64,000 nucleotides of DNA, taken from positions 1,488,001 to 1,552,000 of the forward strand of contig NZ_UAUU01000011.1 in the NCBI RefSeq assembly GCF_900457465.1. The letters are read 5' to 3'. Under the pieces are notes generated by a model. It made no database searches, was not told the DNA's origin, and saw only the letters and a program-made list of their open reading frames with translations. The stretch comes from Sphingobacterium multivorum (GTDB lineage Bacteria; Bacteroidota; Bacteroidia; Sphingobacteriales; Sphingobacteriaceae). Below, in pieces: positions 44,333 through 53,065 of the stretch (the stretch's first letter is position 1; each line of letters opens with the position of its first letter). Both the position numbers and the translations under genes were made by a program.

Positions 44333-45785
44333 ATGAGTTCAGCAATATCAAATGAAAGACCACAACCGGATCAGGTTTTAGTGGACATTGTGGATTATGT
44401 CCTAAATTATAAAATTGAGGAAAAAGTTGCTTGGAATACAGCATTTTACTGTTTTCTCGATACCATCGGCTGCGGCTTGGAAGCATTGACTTATCCTGCC
44501 TGTACTAAATTGTTGGGGCCAGTTGTGGCAGGGACCGTTGTACCGAATGGTGCAAGGGTGCCGGGTACAAATTTTCAATTGGATCCCATTCAGGCTGCCT
44601 TCAATATCGGCACGATTATTCGATGGCTGGATTTTAATGATACCTGGCTAGCTGCAGAATGGGGCCATCCATCCGATAATTTAGGGGGAATTTTAGCTGT
44701 CGCAGATTGGTTGAGCCGAACCGATATTGCGAATGGTCAAAAACCATTGAAAACTAAAGTGGTGCTCGAGGCAATGATTATGGCTCATGAGATACAAGGT
44801 GTTTTGGCGCTTGAAAACTCGTTTAATAAAGTGGGTTTGGACCATGTTATTTTGGTTAAGGTAGCTTCAACAGCGGTGGTAGGTAGGCTCCTTGGTCTCA
44901 CAAGAGAGGAATTGCTCAACGCGGTTTCTTTGGCTTTTTGTCGATGGACAAGCTTTACGCACTTATCGGCATGCACCAAATACAGGTAGCCGAAAATCAT
45001 GGGCAGCCGGAGATGCAACTTCACGTGCTGTTCGACTGGCCATGATCGCAAAAACAGGAGAAATGGGCTATCCATCTGTTTTGACAGCTCCAATCTGGGG
45101 ATTCTACGATGTATCCTTTAAAGGAAGTGCATTTAAATTTCAACGTGGTTACGGATCATATGTGATGGAGAATATTCTTTTTAAGATTTCTTTTCCCGCT
45201 GAGTTCCATGCACAGACTGCAGCCGAAGCAGCAATGTTACTTCATCAGCAATTGAAGGAATTCGGAAAAAGTACTTCGGATATTGCCCGTGTTACCATTC
45301 GTACACATGAAGCGGCTATCCGGATTATCGATAAAAAGGGGCCTTTGCACAACCCTGCAGACCGTGATCACTGTATTCAGTATATGGTTGCTGTGCCGCT
45401 GATCTTTGGACGTCTGACAGCTGAAGATTATGAAAATCATATCGCTTCTGATCCAAGAATTGATGCACTGCGCGATAAAATTTATTGTATCGAAGATACT
45501 CAATTCACCCTTGATTATCACGATCCACAAAAGCGGGCGATATCAAATGCTTTGACCATTGAATTGACTGATGGGACCTTATTGCCTGAGGTAGTTGTCG
45601 AATACCCAATAGGTCATCCAAGAAGGAGGGCAGAAGGAATACCTAAGTTAATTGAAAAATACAAAACAAATCTTGCTCGGGTATTTTCTGAAAAACAGCA
45701 AAAGAAAATACTTGCAGCTACCTTGGACTACGATACTTTTCTCGAACAGGATGTTTCGCGTCTCATGGATTTGTTTGTGCGCTAA
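44333..45785 (+). CDS. prpD: MmgE/PrpD family 2-methylcitrate dehydratase, frameshifted
   Basis: The reconstructed protein of about 484 residues dehydrates 2-methylcitrate without an iron-sulfur cluster. Family stretches include DTIGCGLEALTYPAC, RWLDFNDTWLAAEWGHPSDNLGGILAVADW and, after the break, RKSWAAGDATSRAVRLAMIAKTGEMGYPSVLTAP. The frame breaks in the five-T run 44935-44939; four T give SLAFVDGQALRTYRHAPNTG. It lies 121 bases after prpC and ends in a strong terminator. An aconitase-type methylcitrate dehydratase is not present, consistent with PrpD use. Confidence 0.9.
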
Positions 45786-45791
45786 TGATAT

Positions 45792-45832
45792 AGCTAGGGC
45801 GACTCACCCTATTTGTCGCCCTAGCTTTTGTT
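45792..45832 (+). terminator. terminator of the prp operon
   Basis: AGCTAGGGCGAC and GTCGCCCTAGCT form a perfect 12-bp stem with an 11-base loop and a TTTT tail. Confidence 0.93.
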
Positions 45833-45986
45833 TAGTACTTTATAACATCATTACGCAATTATATAGAATATTTAGTTTTAAAGATGTAATCCTTTGTTTG
45901 GTAGTTTTTTAACCCTTTAATGGTTATCTATTAGGGTAGCATTTAATAGGTGCTAGACAACTTCTTCAGTTGAGCACAGGTCGGTT

Positions 45987-48098
45987 TTAAGACCAGTTTG
46001 AGTCGAAACCATTATAAAATCTGAAATCTTTATCTGCCAGCTCTCTTAAAGATGCTGGAATATCCCATTGTTCACCGTAGGGCTGAAATAGTTGACATTC
46101 CGAAACGAATAGAGGAAGTGTTGTGAGATCGATGTGACCGAATACCCCCCCTGTATGGCTTGCATAACCAACCCCTAAGATGGAACCAATGTCGCCATCG
46201 ATGGGTTGATGAAGTACACCTTCTGCGAGGCATCGGTAACTATCCAATGCCATAACATGCAATAAACGCTTACGGATAATTGTAGCTGTTATATTTTCCT
46301 TTACAGATGCAATTATAGGGTTTTTCCAAATTTTCTTCTTTTTGGTTTCAGTGCCATAATCGTAGAATCCAGCGCCTGATTTTTTTCCTTTTCTTCCTTG
46401 ATCCACCATACCTTTGAGGTAATTGTATGCGCGCTTTTGGCTGGCATGTAGTTGTGGAAGTTGATCATACACGTGGAGCATTAGCTCCAAGGAGATTTCG
46501 TCTAATACCGCTAAGGGACCTACGGCAAAACCTGCAGCTATCGCTTCCTCTTCAATAAGAGTTGGAGAGATTCCTTCCAATACCATTGTAATACCCTCCA
46601 GTAAATAGTTGAAGAAAATACGCGAGGTGAAAAAACCTGGACCGTCTTGTACGACTATCGGAATTTTATTGAGGCGTAAAGCTGTGGCGAGTGCTTTCTC
46701 CAACGTTTTTTGCGCGGTTTGTTTACCACAGATGATTTCGACAAGAGGCATGCGGTCAACAGGAGAAAAGAAATGCATGCCGATAAAACTCTTAGGTTCG
46801 GTGCTTGCTTTCGCAAGCTCCGTAATGGGCAATGATGTCGTATTTGTCGCGAAGAACCCATTTTCACTTAAATAGGGTAAGCTTTCTTGTGTGACATTAG
46901 CTTTTAGGTGGAAATCTTCAAATACAGCTTCAATAATACAGTCAGATCCATTCAGATCACTGACTTGCTCCGTTGGTTTTATGCGTGCAAGCAATTGCTC
47001 CCCTTGGGATGCGGTCATGGCCCCTAAAGCCAGTGATTTTTCACAAACCTGCTTAGCATAAGCTTTGCCGCGTTGGGCTTGGGAAATTGTAACGTCTTTT
47101 AAAGCAACTTCTATTCCCGCCCGGGCCGCCTCATAAGCGATCCCCGAACCCATCATTCCAGCACCCAGAATGCCTATTTTTTTTAGGCTATAATCCTCAA
47201 AATGGTTTATACTTTTGGGTGATTTCGCCAATTGGACACCATAATGAAGTGTACGGACCATGCTGAGTGGCTCGGGACGTTTTAATACGTGCAGGTACAA
47301 GTTTGCTTCCTGCTCGGCGGCCTCAAACGGTGTAGATAATTGTTTTTTTTGTAATAATTCAATAACTGCATTTGTACCGGGGTATAAGCCGCGTGCTTTT
47401 TTTTGGATAGCGAGAATTGCTTCAGGCCCCAGTTCGTCCATTTGTTTTGTGTGCTGGTTGGCATCAATGCTGGGAGGATGAAGAATCCAGTTTTTTGCTA
47501 AAGATAGGCAATCGTCCGGCTTCTGCGCCAATTCATTGATTAACCCAAGTTGATGTGCTTCTTCACTGCTCACAAGTTTGTTTTGTGTCAGCAGACTTAG
47601 GGCATTTTCAGTACCTATCAATGCTGGCAAATAGATCGTTGCACCAAAAGCCGTAAACAAACCATACCTACTTTCCGGAAAGCCAAACTGAAGTGTTTCG
47701 GAGGCGATACGATAATTAGACCATAGCATAGTCGCTAGGGCAATCGCAGTACAATTGTTAGTGAAAAGAGAGACAATTGGCTTTTTAAACGTTTCCCAAC
47801 GCAAAACTTTTGATGTAAGCTCGAATAAGTCCGAAGGGCTCGAGCGGCTCGAAGAAAACTGCCTAAATAATTGCGCATACTCAATTTTTTCGTCTTGAAT
47901 CGGGCAAGTGTATACGACGCCTACCGTATCTTCCCGTTCGAGAATGAACGTAACCAAATCGACAAATTGTGTGAGATAGCCTATCATATCCAACTGCTCT
48001 GGAGCTGCTGCCGATAGAGGTTGGATTGTAATGATATGATGATTATCCTGTTCTACACGAAAGAGAGGGTGTGTCCTATAAGATTTATTTTCATCCAT
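45987..48098 (-). CDS. FadJ/FadB-like protein: degenerate crotonase + 3-hydroxyacyl-CoA dehydrogenase
   Basis: The 703-residue protein has an N-terminal crotonase-fold domain (about residues 1-290) and a C-terminal 3-hydroxyacyl-CoA dehydrogenase (KKIGILGAGMMGSGIA at about 307-321, NTTSLPITELA, GMHFFSPVDRMPLVEII, DGPGFFTSRIFFNYLLEG). In the crotonase part the second catalytic Glu is kept (FPESRYGL, Glu142). The first, in the GGGCE motif of E. coli FadB, aligns with Ala122 in AIALATMLW. The hydratase activity may therefore be lost or altered while dehydrogenase is retained. It follows the acyl-CoA dehydrogenase gene by 28 bases, forming a beta-oxidation operon. Confidence 0.9.
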   Translation of the reverse strand: MDENKSYRTHPLFRVEQDNHHIITIQPLSAAAPEQLDMIGYLTQFVDLVTFILEREDTVGVVYTCPIQDEKIEYAQLFRQFSSSRSSPSDLFELTSKVLRWETFKKPIVSLFTNNCTAIALATMLWSNYRIASETLQFGFPESRYGLFTAFGATIYLPALIGTENALSLLTQNKLVSSEEAHQLGLINELAQKPDDCLSLAKNWILHPPSIDANQHTKQMDELGPEAILAIQKKARGLYPGTNAVIELLQKKQLSTPFEAAEQEANLYLHVLKRPEPLSMVRTLHYGVQLAKSPKSINHFEDYSLKKIGILGAGMMGSGIAYEAARAGIEVALKDVTISQAQRGKAYAKQVCEKSLALGAMTASQGEQLLARIKPTEQVSDLNGSDCIIEAVFEDFHLKANVTQESLPYLSENGFFATNTTSLPITELAKASTEPKSFIGMHFFSPVDRMPLVEIICGKQTAQKTLEKALATALRLNKIPIVVQDGPGFFTSRIFFNYLLEGITMVLEGISPTLIEEEAIAAGFAVGPLAVLDEISLELMLHVYDQLPQLHASQKRAYNYLKGMVDQGRKGKKSGAGFYDYGTETKKKKIWKNPIIASVKENITATIIRKRLLHVMALDSYRCLAEGVLHQPIDGDIGSILGVGYASHTGGVFGHIDLTTLPLFVSECQLFQPYGEQWDIPASLRELADKDFRFYNGFDSNWS

Positions 48099-48126
48099 TG
48101 TATTGGTCCTGATTTTTAAAAGCTTT

Positions 48127-49302
48127 CTATTGTTTGGACTTTCCGGATTGATAAGTCACATGATCTATTGTCATTTTCGCGATAATTTCGAGCATGATTT
48201 CTGAGGTTCCTCCGATAATGGTGCCGACACGGACATCGCGATATAAACGTGCGATTTTATAATCTTCTGTAAAGCCATAACCGCAAATAATTGGAGACAT
48301 TGGTTTACGACATTGACGGCGAGCTCACTTGCTTGTAGCTTCGCTATGGAACATTCTTGGACTGCATATTCGTTTTGGTCTTGGAGATCACAACAATGGT
48401 AGACAAAGGCTTTCGTGGTAGCAATATTGGCTGCCATTTGTGCGATCCGGTGCCGTATGGTTTGAAATTCCTGGATCTTTTTTCCAAAGGCTTCGCGTTG
48501 TGCGATATAATCAAGCGTATACTGAAATGCGGATTCTGCGGTAGCGAGACTATGAACAGCTGCGGTAAGCCTTTCCAACTGAAGTCCATCCATTAAATAG
48601 CGAAATCCTTCTCCGGCAATGCCAACAAGGTGAGAAATAGGGACTCGCACATTATTAAAACCTAGTTCGGCAGTGTCCGAGGCGTGCCAACCTAATTTAT
48701 TGATTTTGTTTGAAGAGACTCCGCTTGCATTTCTGTCAATAATTAACAAGCTTATTCCTTTTGTTCCTTGGTCAGGAGCCGTTTTGACTGCTGTAATGAA
48801 AAAATCACCGTAGTAACCGTTGGTAATAAATGTTTTTAGATCCGTTGACAATATAAAAATCTCCGTCGCGGACAGCTGTTGTTTTGATCTGCTTTACGTC
48901 AGAACCAGCCCCAGGTTCAGTAATAGCAACAGCGCTGATCATATCACCAGCAATAACCGGTTTAAGATAGCGTGCTTTCAGATCTTCTGATCCATATTTC
49001 AGTAGGTATGGAGCCGACATAAACTGAATGACAAGCGCGGAAATGGTAAATCCGCCAGAAAAACAATACGATAATTCTTCGCAGAGTATCAAGGAATAAT
49101 AAAAATCGAGTTCTAGTCCGCCATACACTTCTGGATAATTGAGACCCATAAATCCCATATCACCCATTTTCTTCCACACTTTCCGGTCGATCTCCCCCTG
49201 TTTTTCCCAATCATCGATGTAAGGTGTAATCTCTTTTCGAATAAATGCGCGAAGTGTATCGCGAAAAATCTGATGTTCAGCTGTAAACCGGATTGTCTGC
49301 AT
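48127..49302 (-). CDS. acyl-CoA dehydrogenase (long-chain type), two apparent frameshifts
   Basis: The reconstructed 391-residue flavoprotein oxidises acyl-CoA in beta-oxidation. FAD and substrate motifs are AVAITEPGAGSDVKQIKTTA, KTFITNGYYGDFF, LQLERLTAAV and YIAQREAFGKKIQEFQTIRHRIAQMA. The corrected end reads LFGGYGFTEDYKIARLYRDV then IIGGTSEIM. The Glu in LQLERL with Gly-Gly before TSEIM resembles long-chain or isovaleryl enzymes, where the base is in helix G. The frame breaks at the T run 48833-48837 (one extra) and near 48284 (one base missing), which moves the stop to 48127. Its 5' neighbour on the other strand is thiolase. Confidence 0.88.
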
Positions 49303-49507
49303 AATCGTTTATCTTGCTTCTGGTTATCTTATGTAAGGGGGCCTCTTGAATGCCCGTCCATTAGGATGTTATCTAAACGAATTTAACGAAAAGGCTTGGC
49401 TTTTTGCAAATTTTTATTCTTTATTTTTCGTTTAATAGTTTAAGTAGGGAAGTTTTTGGGTTGTTTTTTTTCTATTTATTCTGTTTTTATAAAAAAAATA
49501 AAACCGA

Positions 49508-49589
49508 CTTGTTGTGGGGTATCTGTTATATTTTTTATCTTTAAGATGAGGAAGGGCTGTTGCGGATACGCTTAGGATAGGCCTCCTAA
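49508..49589 (+). promoter_or_regulatory. thiolase promoter and leader hairpin
   Basis: TATCTTTA (49536-49543) is a -7 box, with CTTG near 49508 as a weak -33. The transcript start region carries GAGGAAGGGC, shared with the prpB leader. A 6-bp hairpin TTAGGA/TCCTAA (49572-49589) follows. The rest of the 318-bp gap 49303-49620 is AT-rich and shows no gene. Confidence 0.55.
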
Positions 49590-49620
49590 TTTTAGCAAAA
49601 CAATTATAAATTTTTATATC

Positions 49621-50799
49621 ATGTCAAAAAGCGTATTTATCGTTGCAGCGAAACGTACACCAATTGGAAGCTTTGGTGGAGCGCTATCGTCAATTTCAGC
49701 CACGAAGCTCGCAGCCCGGGTTGTCCGAGCGGTTGTTGATGAAGCTGGAATTGCCAGTGATTTAGTCGACGAGATTATTATGGGGGCTGTTTTGCAAGCT
49801 GATTTAGGACAAGCACCGGCTCGACAGGTTGCTCGTTTCGCCGGTTTATCAGATCATACAACTGCAACAACCATCAATAAGGTATGTGCAAGTGGCATGA
49901 AAGCCATAGCGGTTGCTGCGCAGAGTATTCTATTGGGAGATGCGGATGTTGTGATTGCAGGGGGGATGGAAAGCATGAGCAGGGTACCTTACTATGCAGA
50001 TGCTATGCGCTGGGGTGCTAAGTTTGGTGCTCAAAGCCTGAGTGATGGCTTGCAACGCGATGGCTTGAGTGATGCTTATTCAAATGATGCCATGGGAGTC
50101 TTCGCGGAACTATGCGCCGAAAAATATCATATTGGTCGTGAAGAACAGGATAATTATGCAATAAGTTCCTATAAAAGAAGTCTCGATGCTTGGCAAAAAA
50201 ATAAGTTTTTGAGCGAAGTCCAACCTATAACGGTACAGAGTCGAAAAGGAGAGGTGCTTGTTTCGCGGGATGAAGAGTTTTCTCAGGTCAATTTTGACAA
50301 GATACCTGAGCTTAAACCCGCTTTCAAAAAAGAGGGGACTGTAACTGCAGCGAACGCATCGACGATAAGTGATGGAGCTGCTGCGGTACTGCTCATGTCT
50401 GGTGAAAAATTGGAAGAACTTGGACTTGTCCCCTTAGCCGAGATTATTGCTTATGCTGATGCTGAACAAGTGCCAGAATGGTTTACGACAACGCCTAGTA
50501 TTGCCACAAATAAAGTATTAAAAAAAGCAGGCCTTACCATTGATGATATTGATTATTTCGAATTTAATGAAGCCTTTTCTGTTGTCGCTTTGGCAAATGC
50601 ACAAATTTTAGGCTTACCCTTGAACAAAGTAAACGTTTATGGGGGGGCGGTATCTTTGGGGCATCCATTGGGATGTTCGGGAGCTAGAATTGTGGTAACA
50701 CTTAGTAGTATCTTAAGACAGGAAGGGGGATCATTAGGACTGGCTGCGATATGTAATGGTGGCGGTGGTGCCTCTGCCATGGTTATTAAAAAGATTTGA
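49621..50799 (+). CDS. acetyl-CoA acetyltransferase / thiolase
   Basis: The 392-residue thiolase cleaves 3-ketoacyl-CoA (or joins two acetyl-CoA). The nucleophile Cys89 is in NKVCASGMKAI, and the C-terminal parts FNEAFSVVALANA, YGGAVSLGHPLGCSGARI (catalytic His) and CNGGGGASAMVI (second Cys) are intact. MGAVLQADLGQAPARQVA is typical of the acetoacetyl-CoA branch. It is divergent from the acyl-CoA dehydrogenase/FadJ operon and completes a beta-oxidation spiral with it. A symmetric terminator begins three bases after the stop. Confidence 0.95.
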   Translation: MSKSVFIVAAKRTPIGSFGGALSSISATKLAARVVRAVVDEAGIASDLVDEIIMGAVLQADLGQAPARQVARFAGLSDHTTATTINKVCASGMKAIAVAAQSILLGDADVVIAGGMESMSRVPYYADAMRWGAKFGAQSLSDGLQRDGLSDAYSNDAMGVFAELCAEKYHIGREEQDNYAISSYKRSLDAWQKNKFLSEVQPITVQSRKGEVLVSRDEEFSQVNFDKIPELKPAFKKEGTVTAANASTISDGAAAVLLMSGEKLEELGLVPLAEIIAYADAEQVPEWFTTTPSIATNKVLKKAGLTIDDIDYFEFNEAFSVVALANAQILGLPLNKVNVYGGAVSLGHPLGCSGARIVVTLSSILRQEGGSLGLAAICNGGGGASAMVIKKI

Positions 50800-50801
50800 T
50801 G

Positions 50802-50844
50802 CTTCTTCCAGCATAAGAATGCATTAATCTTATGCTGGAAGAAG
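50802..50844. terminator. long hairpin after thiolase
   Basis: CTTCTTCCAGCATAAGA and its complement make a perfect 17-bp stem with a 9-base loop. The T tail is weak (TTCGGTTTTA), so it may also stabilise the 3' end. Confidence 0.8.
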
Positions 50845-50922
50845 TTCGGTTTTATTGAATTCGGTTGTTATTAACCATCTAGCTTCCAAGAAACTTATTT
50901 TATTTGCTATCAAGTCGTTTGT

Positions 50923-51141
50923 CTACTCTTCATATAGACGACTTGCTTCGACGCCATGGAGCGCAAGCTCCGATTCGATTTCCGTCGGGTTTAATCGAAT
51001 GCCTTCTATGGTTAACAGATTGTAAATAGAATCCAAGTCGATTTTCCATTCGTGGATGCCATTCAGTTTTTCAACAGCTTGTTTAATTTTGTCTACAAGA
51101 CTGGGATGTTGTGCATTAGTTTCGAAAATGAGCTTTTCCAT
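50923..51141 (-). CDS. HMA-like small protein lacking the CxxC metal site
   Basis: This 72-residue protein follows the ferredoxin-like heavy-metal-associated domain pattern of CopZ-type chaperones (start MEKLIFETN, middle LNGIHEWKIDL, LLTIEGIRL, end LALHGVEASRLYEE). At the place where such proteins have CGGC or CDGC it reads AQHPSLVDK, with no cysteine in the whole protein. It is therefore unlikely to carry copper in the usual way. It stands alone between thiolase and the histidine kinase. A CCTGATT/AATCAGG hairpin (51154-51171) lies in its leader. Confidence 0.75.
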   Translation of the reverse strand: MEKLIFETNAQHPSLVDKIKQAVEKLNGIHEWKIDLDSIYNLLTIEGIRLNPTEIESELALHGVEASRLYEE

Positions 51142-51435
51142 AGTGTTTCATATTAGGCCTGATTAAAAATCAGGCGGGTTTAACCAAAATAGCGTAGACA
51201 ATCATTTGATCGGCTAATTACAATAGTCTCAATATAAGGATAATAATCTGAAATTAATGTTTCAAAGTGACTAAATTGTAATGAAACTGTTAATTTTTGT
51301 AATAAATACATGAGAATTTTACAGTGCTGTATTTTGTTTAGATTGCTCAGATTTCATTTGATCGTTAACGAGTTTGATTATCCAGGTTTTCTGCAACTGG
51401 TTTTTCGTTTAGAATGAAATTTTAACTAAGTTTGG

Positions 51436-52176
51436 ATGAACATGACAACTGAAATCTCGAATATAATCATTCTATTATTGCTGACCATTGTTGCTGTAGT
51501 ATTGGTTTTGTTTCTATTGTTAAGACAAAAATACCGGAAATTAGAGGTCGAAAATAGACGACAAAAAGATCTTTTTAATCGTATGGACAATCAAAAGATA
51601 GCACATTTCCATCGGGCTCAATTAAATCCACATTTGCTTAAAAATTCGTTGAACGGAATACTTTCCCATGCTTATCAAACCTATTATACGATGGACAAAT
51701 TGGCCATGGTATTGGATTACGTGTTGTATGAAAGCGAAGATGAGCTCGTTTCACCAAAGGCCGAAATTGAATTTGCCCGCAATCTCATTGAGATTAATAA
51801 AGTTAAATTAAGCCCTTTATTTGATATCCGCGTAAAATTTGATATTGATGAACTAAATGACGCTATATTGAACACACCTTCTTTTGTTCCTCTGATGTCG
51901 GTTGATTTAATTGAAAATGCGTTTAAGCATGCGGACTTTCACGGTCCGGATTCTTTTATCGCAATCATGTTGACCTTTAAGAACGGTTTATTCGAATTAG
52001 TTGTAAACAATCGAATATCAAAACGTTCACCATTGCAAAAGTCTAAAAGTGGAATAGGTAGCAAAACCTTGGAAGAGCGTCTCATGTTGTATTATCCAGG
52101 TAGACATCATCTGCGCAGATTTGTAGAAAATGATGTTTATACTGCCCACCTTCAAATCAGATTGTATGCCGATTGA
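51436..52176 (+). CDS. LytS/YehU-type sensor histidine kinase
   Basis: The 246-residue kinase has one N-terminal membrane helix (IIILLLLTIVAVVLVLFLLL), a short coiled linker, a phospho-acceptor motif LNPHLLKNSLNGI (His near residue 67; most relatives have NPHFLFNSLN) and an ATPase region with LIENAFKHAD and GIGSKTLEERLMLYYPG. There is no periplasmic sensor domain, so signals come from the membrane, inside, or a partner. Its last bases overlap the response regulator start, so the pair are translated together. Confidence 0.9.
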   Translation: MNMTTEISNIIILLLLTIVAVVLVLFLLLRQKYRKLEVENRRQKDLFNRMDNQKIAHFHRAQLNPHLLKNSLNGILSHAYQTYYTMDKLAMVLDYVLYESEDELVSPKAEIEFARNLIEINKVKLSPLFDIRVKFDIDELNDAILNTPSFVPLMSVDLIENAFKHADFHGPDSFIAIMLTFKNGLFELVVNNRISKRSPLQKSKSGIGSKTLEERLMLYYPGRHHLRRFVENDVYTAHLQIRLYAD

Positions 52177-52888
52177 AAAAAATTTGAAATGTATTCTTTT
52201 GGATGATGAAATACCAAGCTTGAGATTTTTGAAAATGCTATGTGAACAGATTCCTGGCTTGGAGGTGGTGAAAACTTTTAATGATCCAACTGTATTATTG
52301 AGTGAATACCGCAAGTTGAGTTTTGATTTTTGTATTCTGGATATTGAAATGCCGGAATTTAACGGATTTGATCTAGCCATAGAGCTAAAAGACTTTCCAA
52401 TTGTGTTTTCTACCGCATATAAACAATATGCGAGCGAGGCATTTGACATCAACGCAGTAGATTATATGCGTAAACCACTGTCCTTGGAACGTCTTCAACA
52501 AGCCATTATGAAGGTTGAGCAGCTAATCAGCAAGCGATCTGAAACTGTCTCATTTGCGCAATTTAATACGAATAAAGGAAAAACAGTATTGTATTTCGAA
52601 CAAATTAACTATGTTCAAATAGCTGAAGTAGACAGCCGGGATAAAACAGTTTATTTGGCGGATGGTTCATTTATTTTATTGAAAAATATAAGCTTTGATA
52701 AGCTGATGGAGATCTTGCCTGAACAGGATTTTATCCGTATCAATAAAAAAGAGATCATTGCAGCCAAGATCGTCAAATTTTTCTCGGCTGATGAAATTAC
52801 AAGCACTTTGTTGGACGAACAAAATCTACCCCTTGTTTTTAATTTGGGCGAATCGTACAAGAAAATGTTTTTCGAGAAATTCAGTTGA
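52166..52888 (+). CDS. LytTR family response regulator
   Basis: From the ATG at 52166 the protein has 240 residues: a receiver domain with the acidic pair LLDDE, phospho-acceptor Asp in FCILDIEMPEFNGF, the Thr/Ser FSTAY and Lys in MRKPL, then a LytTR DNA-binding domain (VLYFEQINYVQIAEVDSRDKTVYLADGS, then FIRINKKEIIAAK). The longer frame from 52130 lies inside the kinase gene and is not needed. Targets cannot be told; the antiporter gene 177 bases downstream is one possibility. Confidence 0.92.
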   Translation: MPIEKNLKCILLDDEIPSLRFLKMLCEQIPGLEVVKTFNDPTVLLSEYRKLSFDFCILDIEMPEFNGFDLAIELKDFPIVFSTAYKQYASEAFDINAVDYMRKPLSLERLQQAIMKVEQLISKRSETVSFAQFNTNKGKTVLYFEQINYVQIAEVDSRDKTVYLADGSFILLKNISFDKLMEILPEQDFIRINKKEIIAAKIVKFFSADEITSTLLDEQNLPLVFNLGESYKKMFFEKFS

Positions 52889-53065
52889 TTACAAAATTCT
52901 TTTGGTTCATTACATATTTTCTTAGACCTACCTGCTGAAAGGCATTAAAACTGCAACAGAATTATATTTTTGTTGAGAATGTATTTTATCCCCCCTTTGT
53001 TTAAAGAATATTGGTCGGGACTTAGTATGCTATTGTCATTATATTTATTTTAATTGCCATTGAAG

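Noticed and set aside
44935..44939. Programmed frameshift in prpD at the T run
   Set aside because: No stimulatory structure or slippery heptamer context is evident, and the same kind of homopolymer error recurs across the window.
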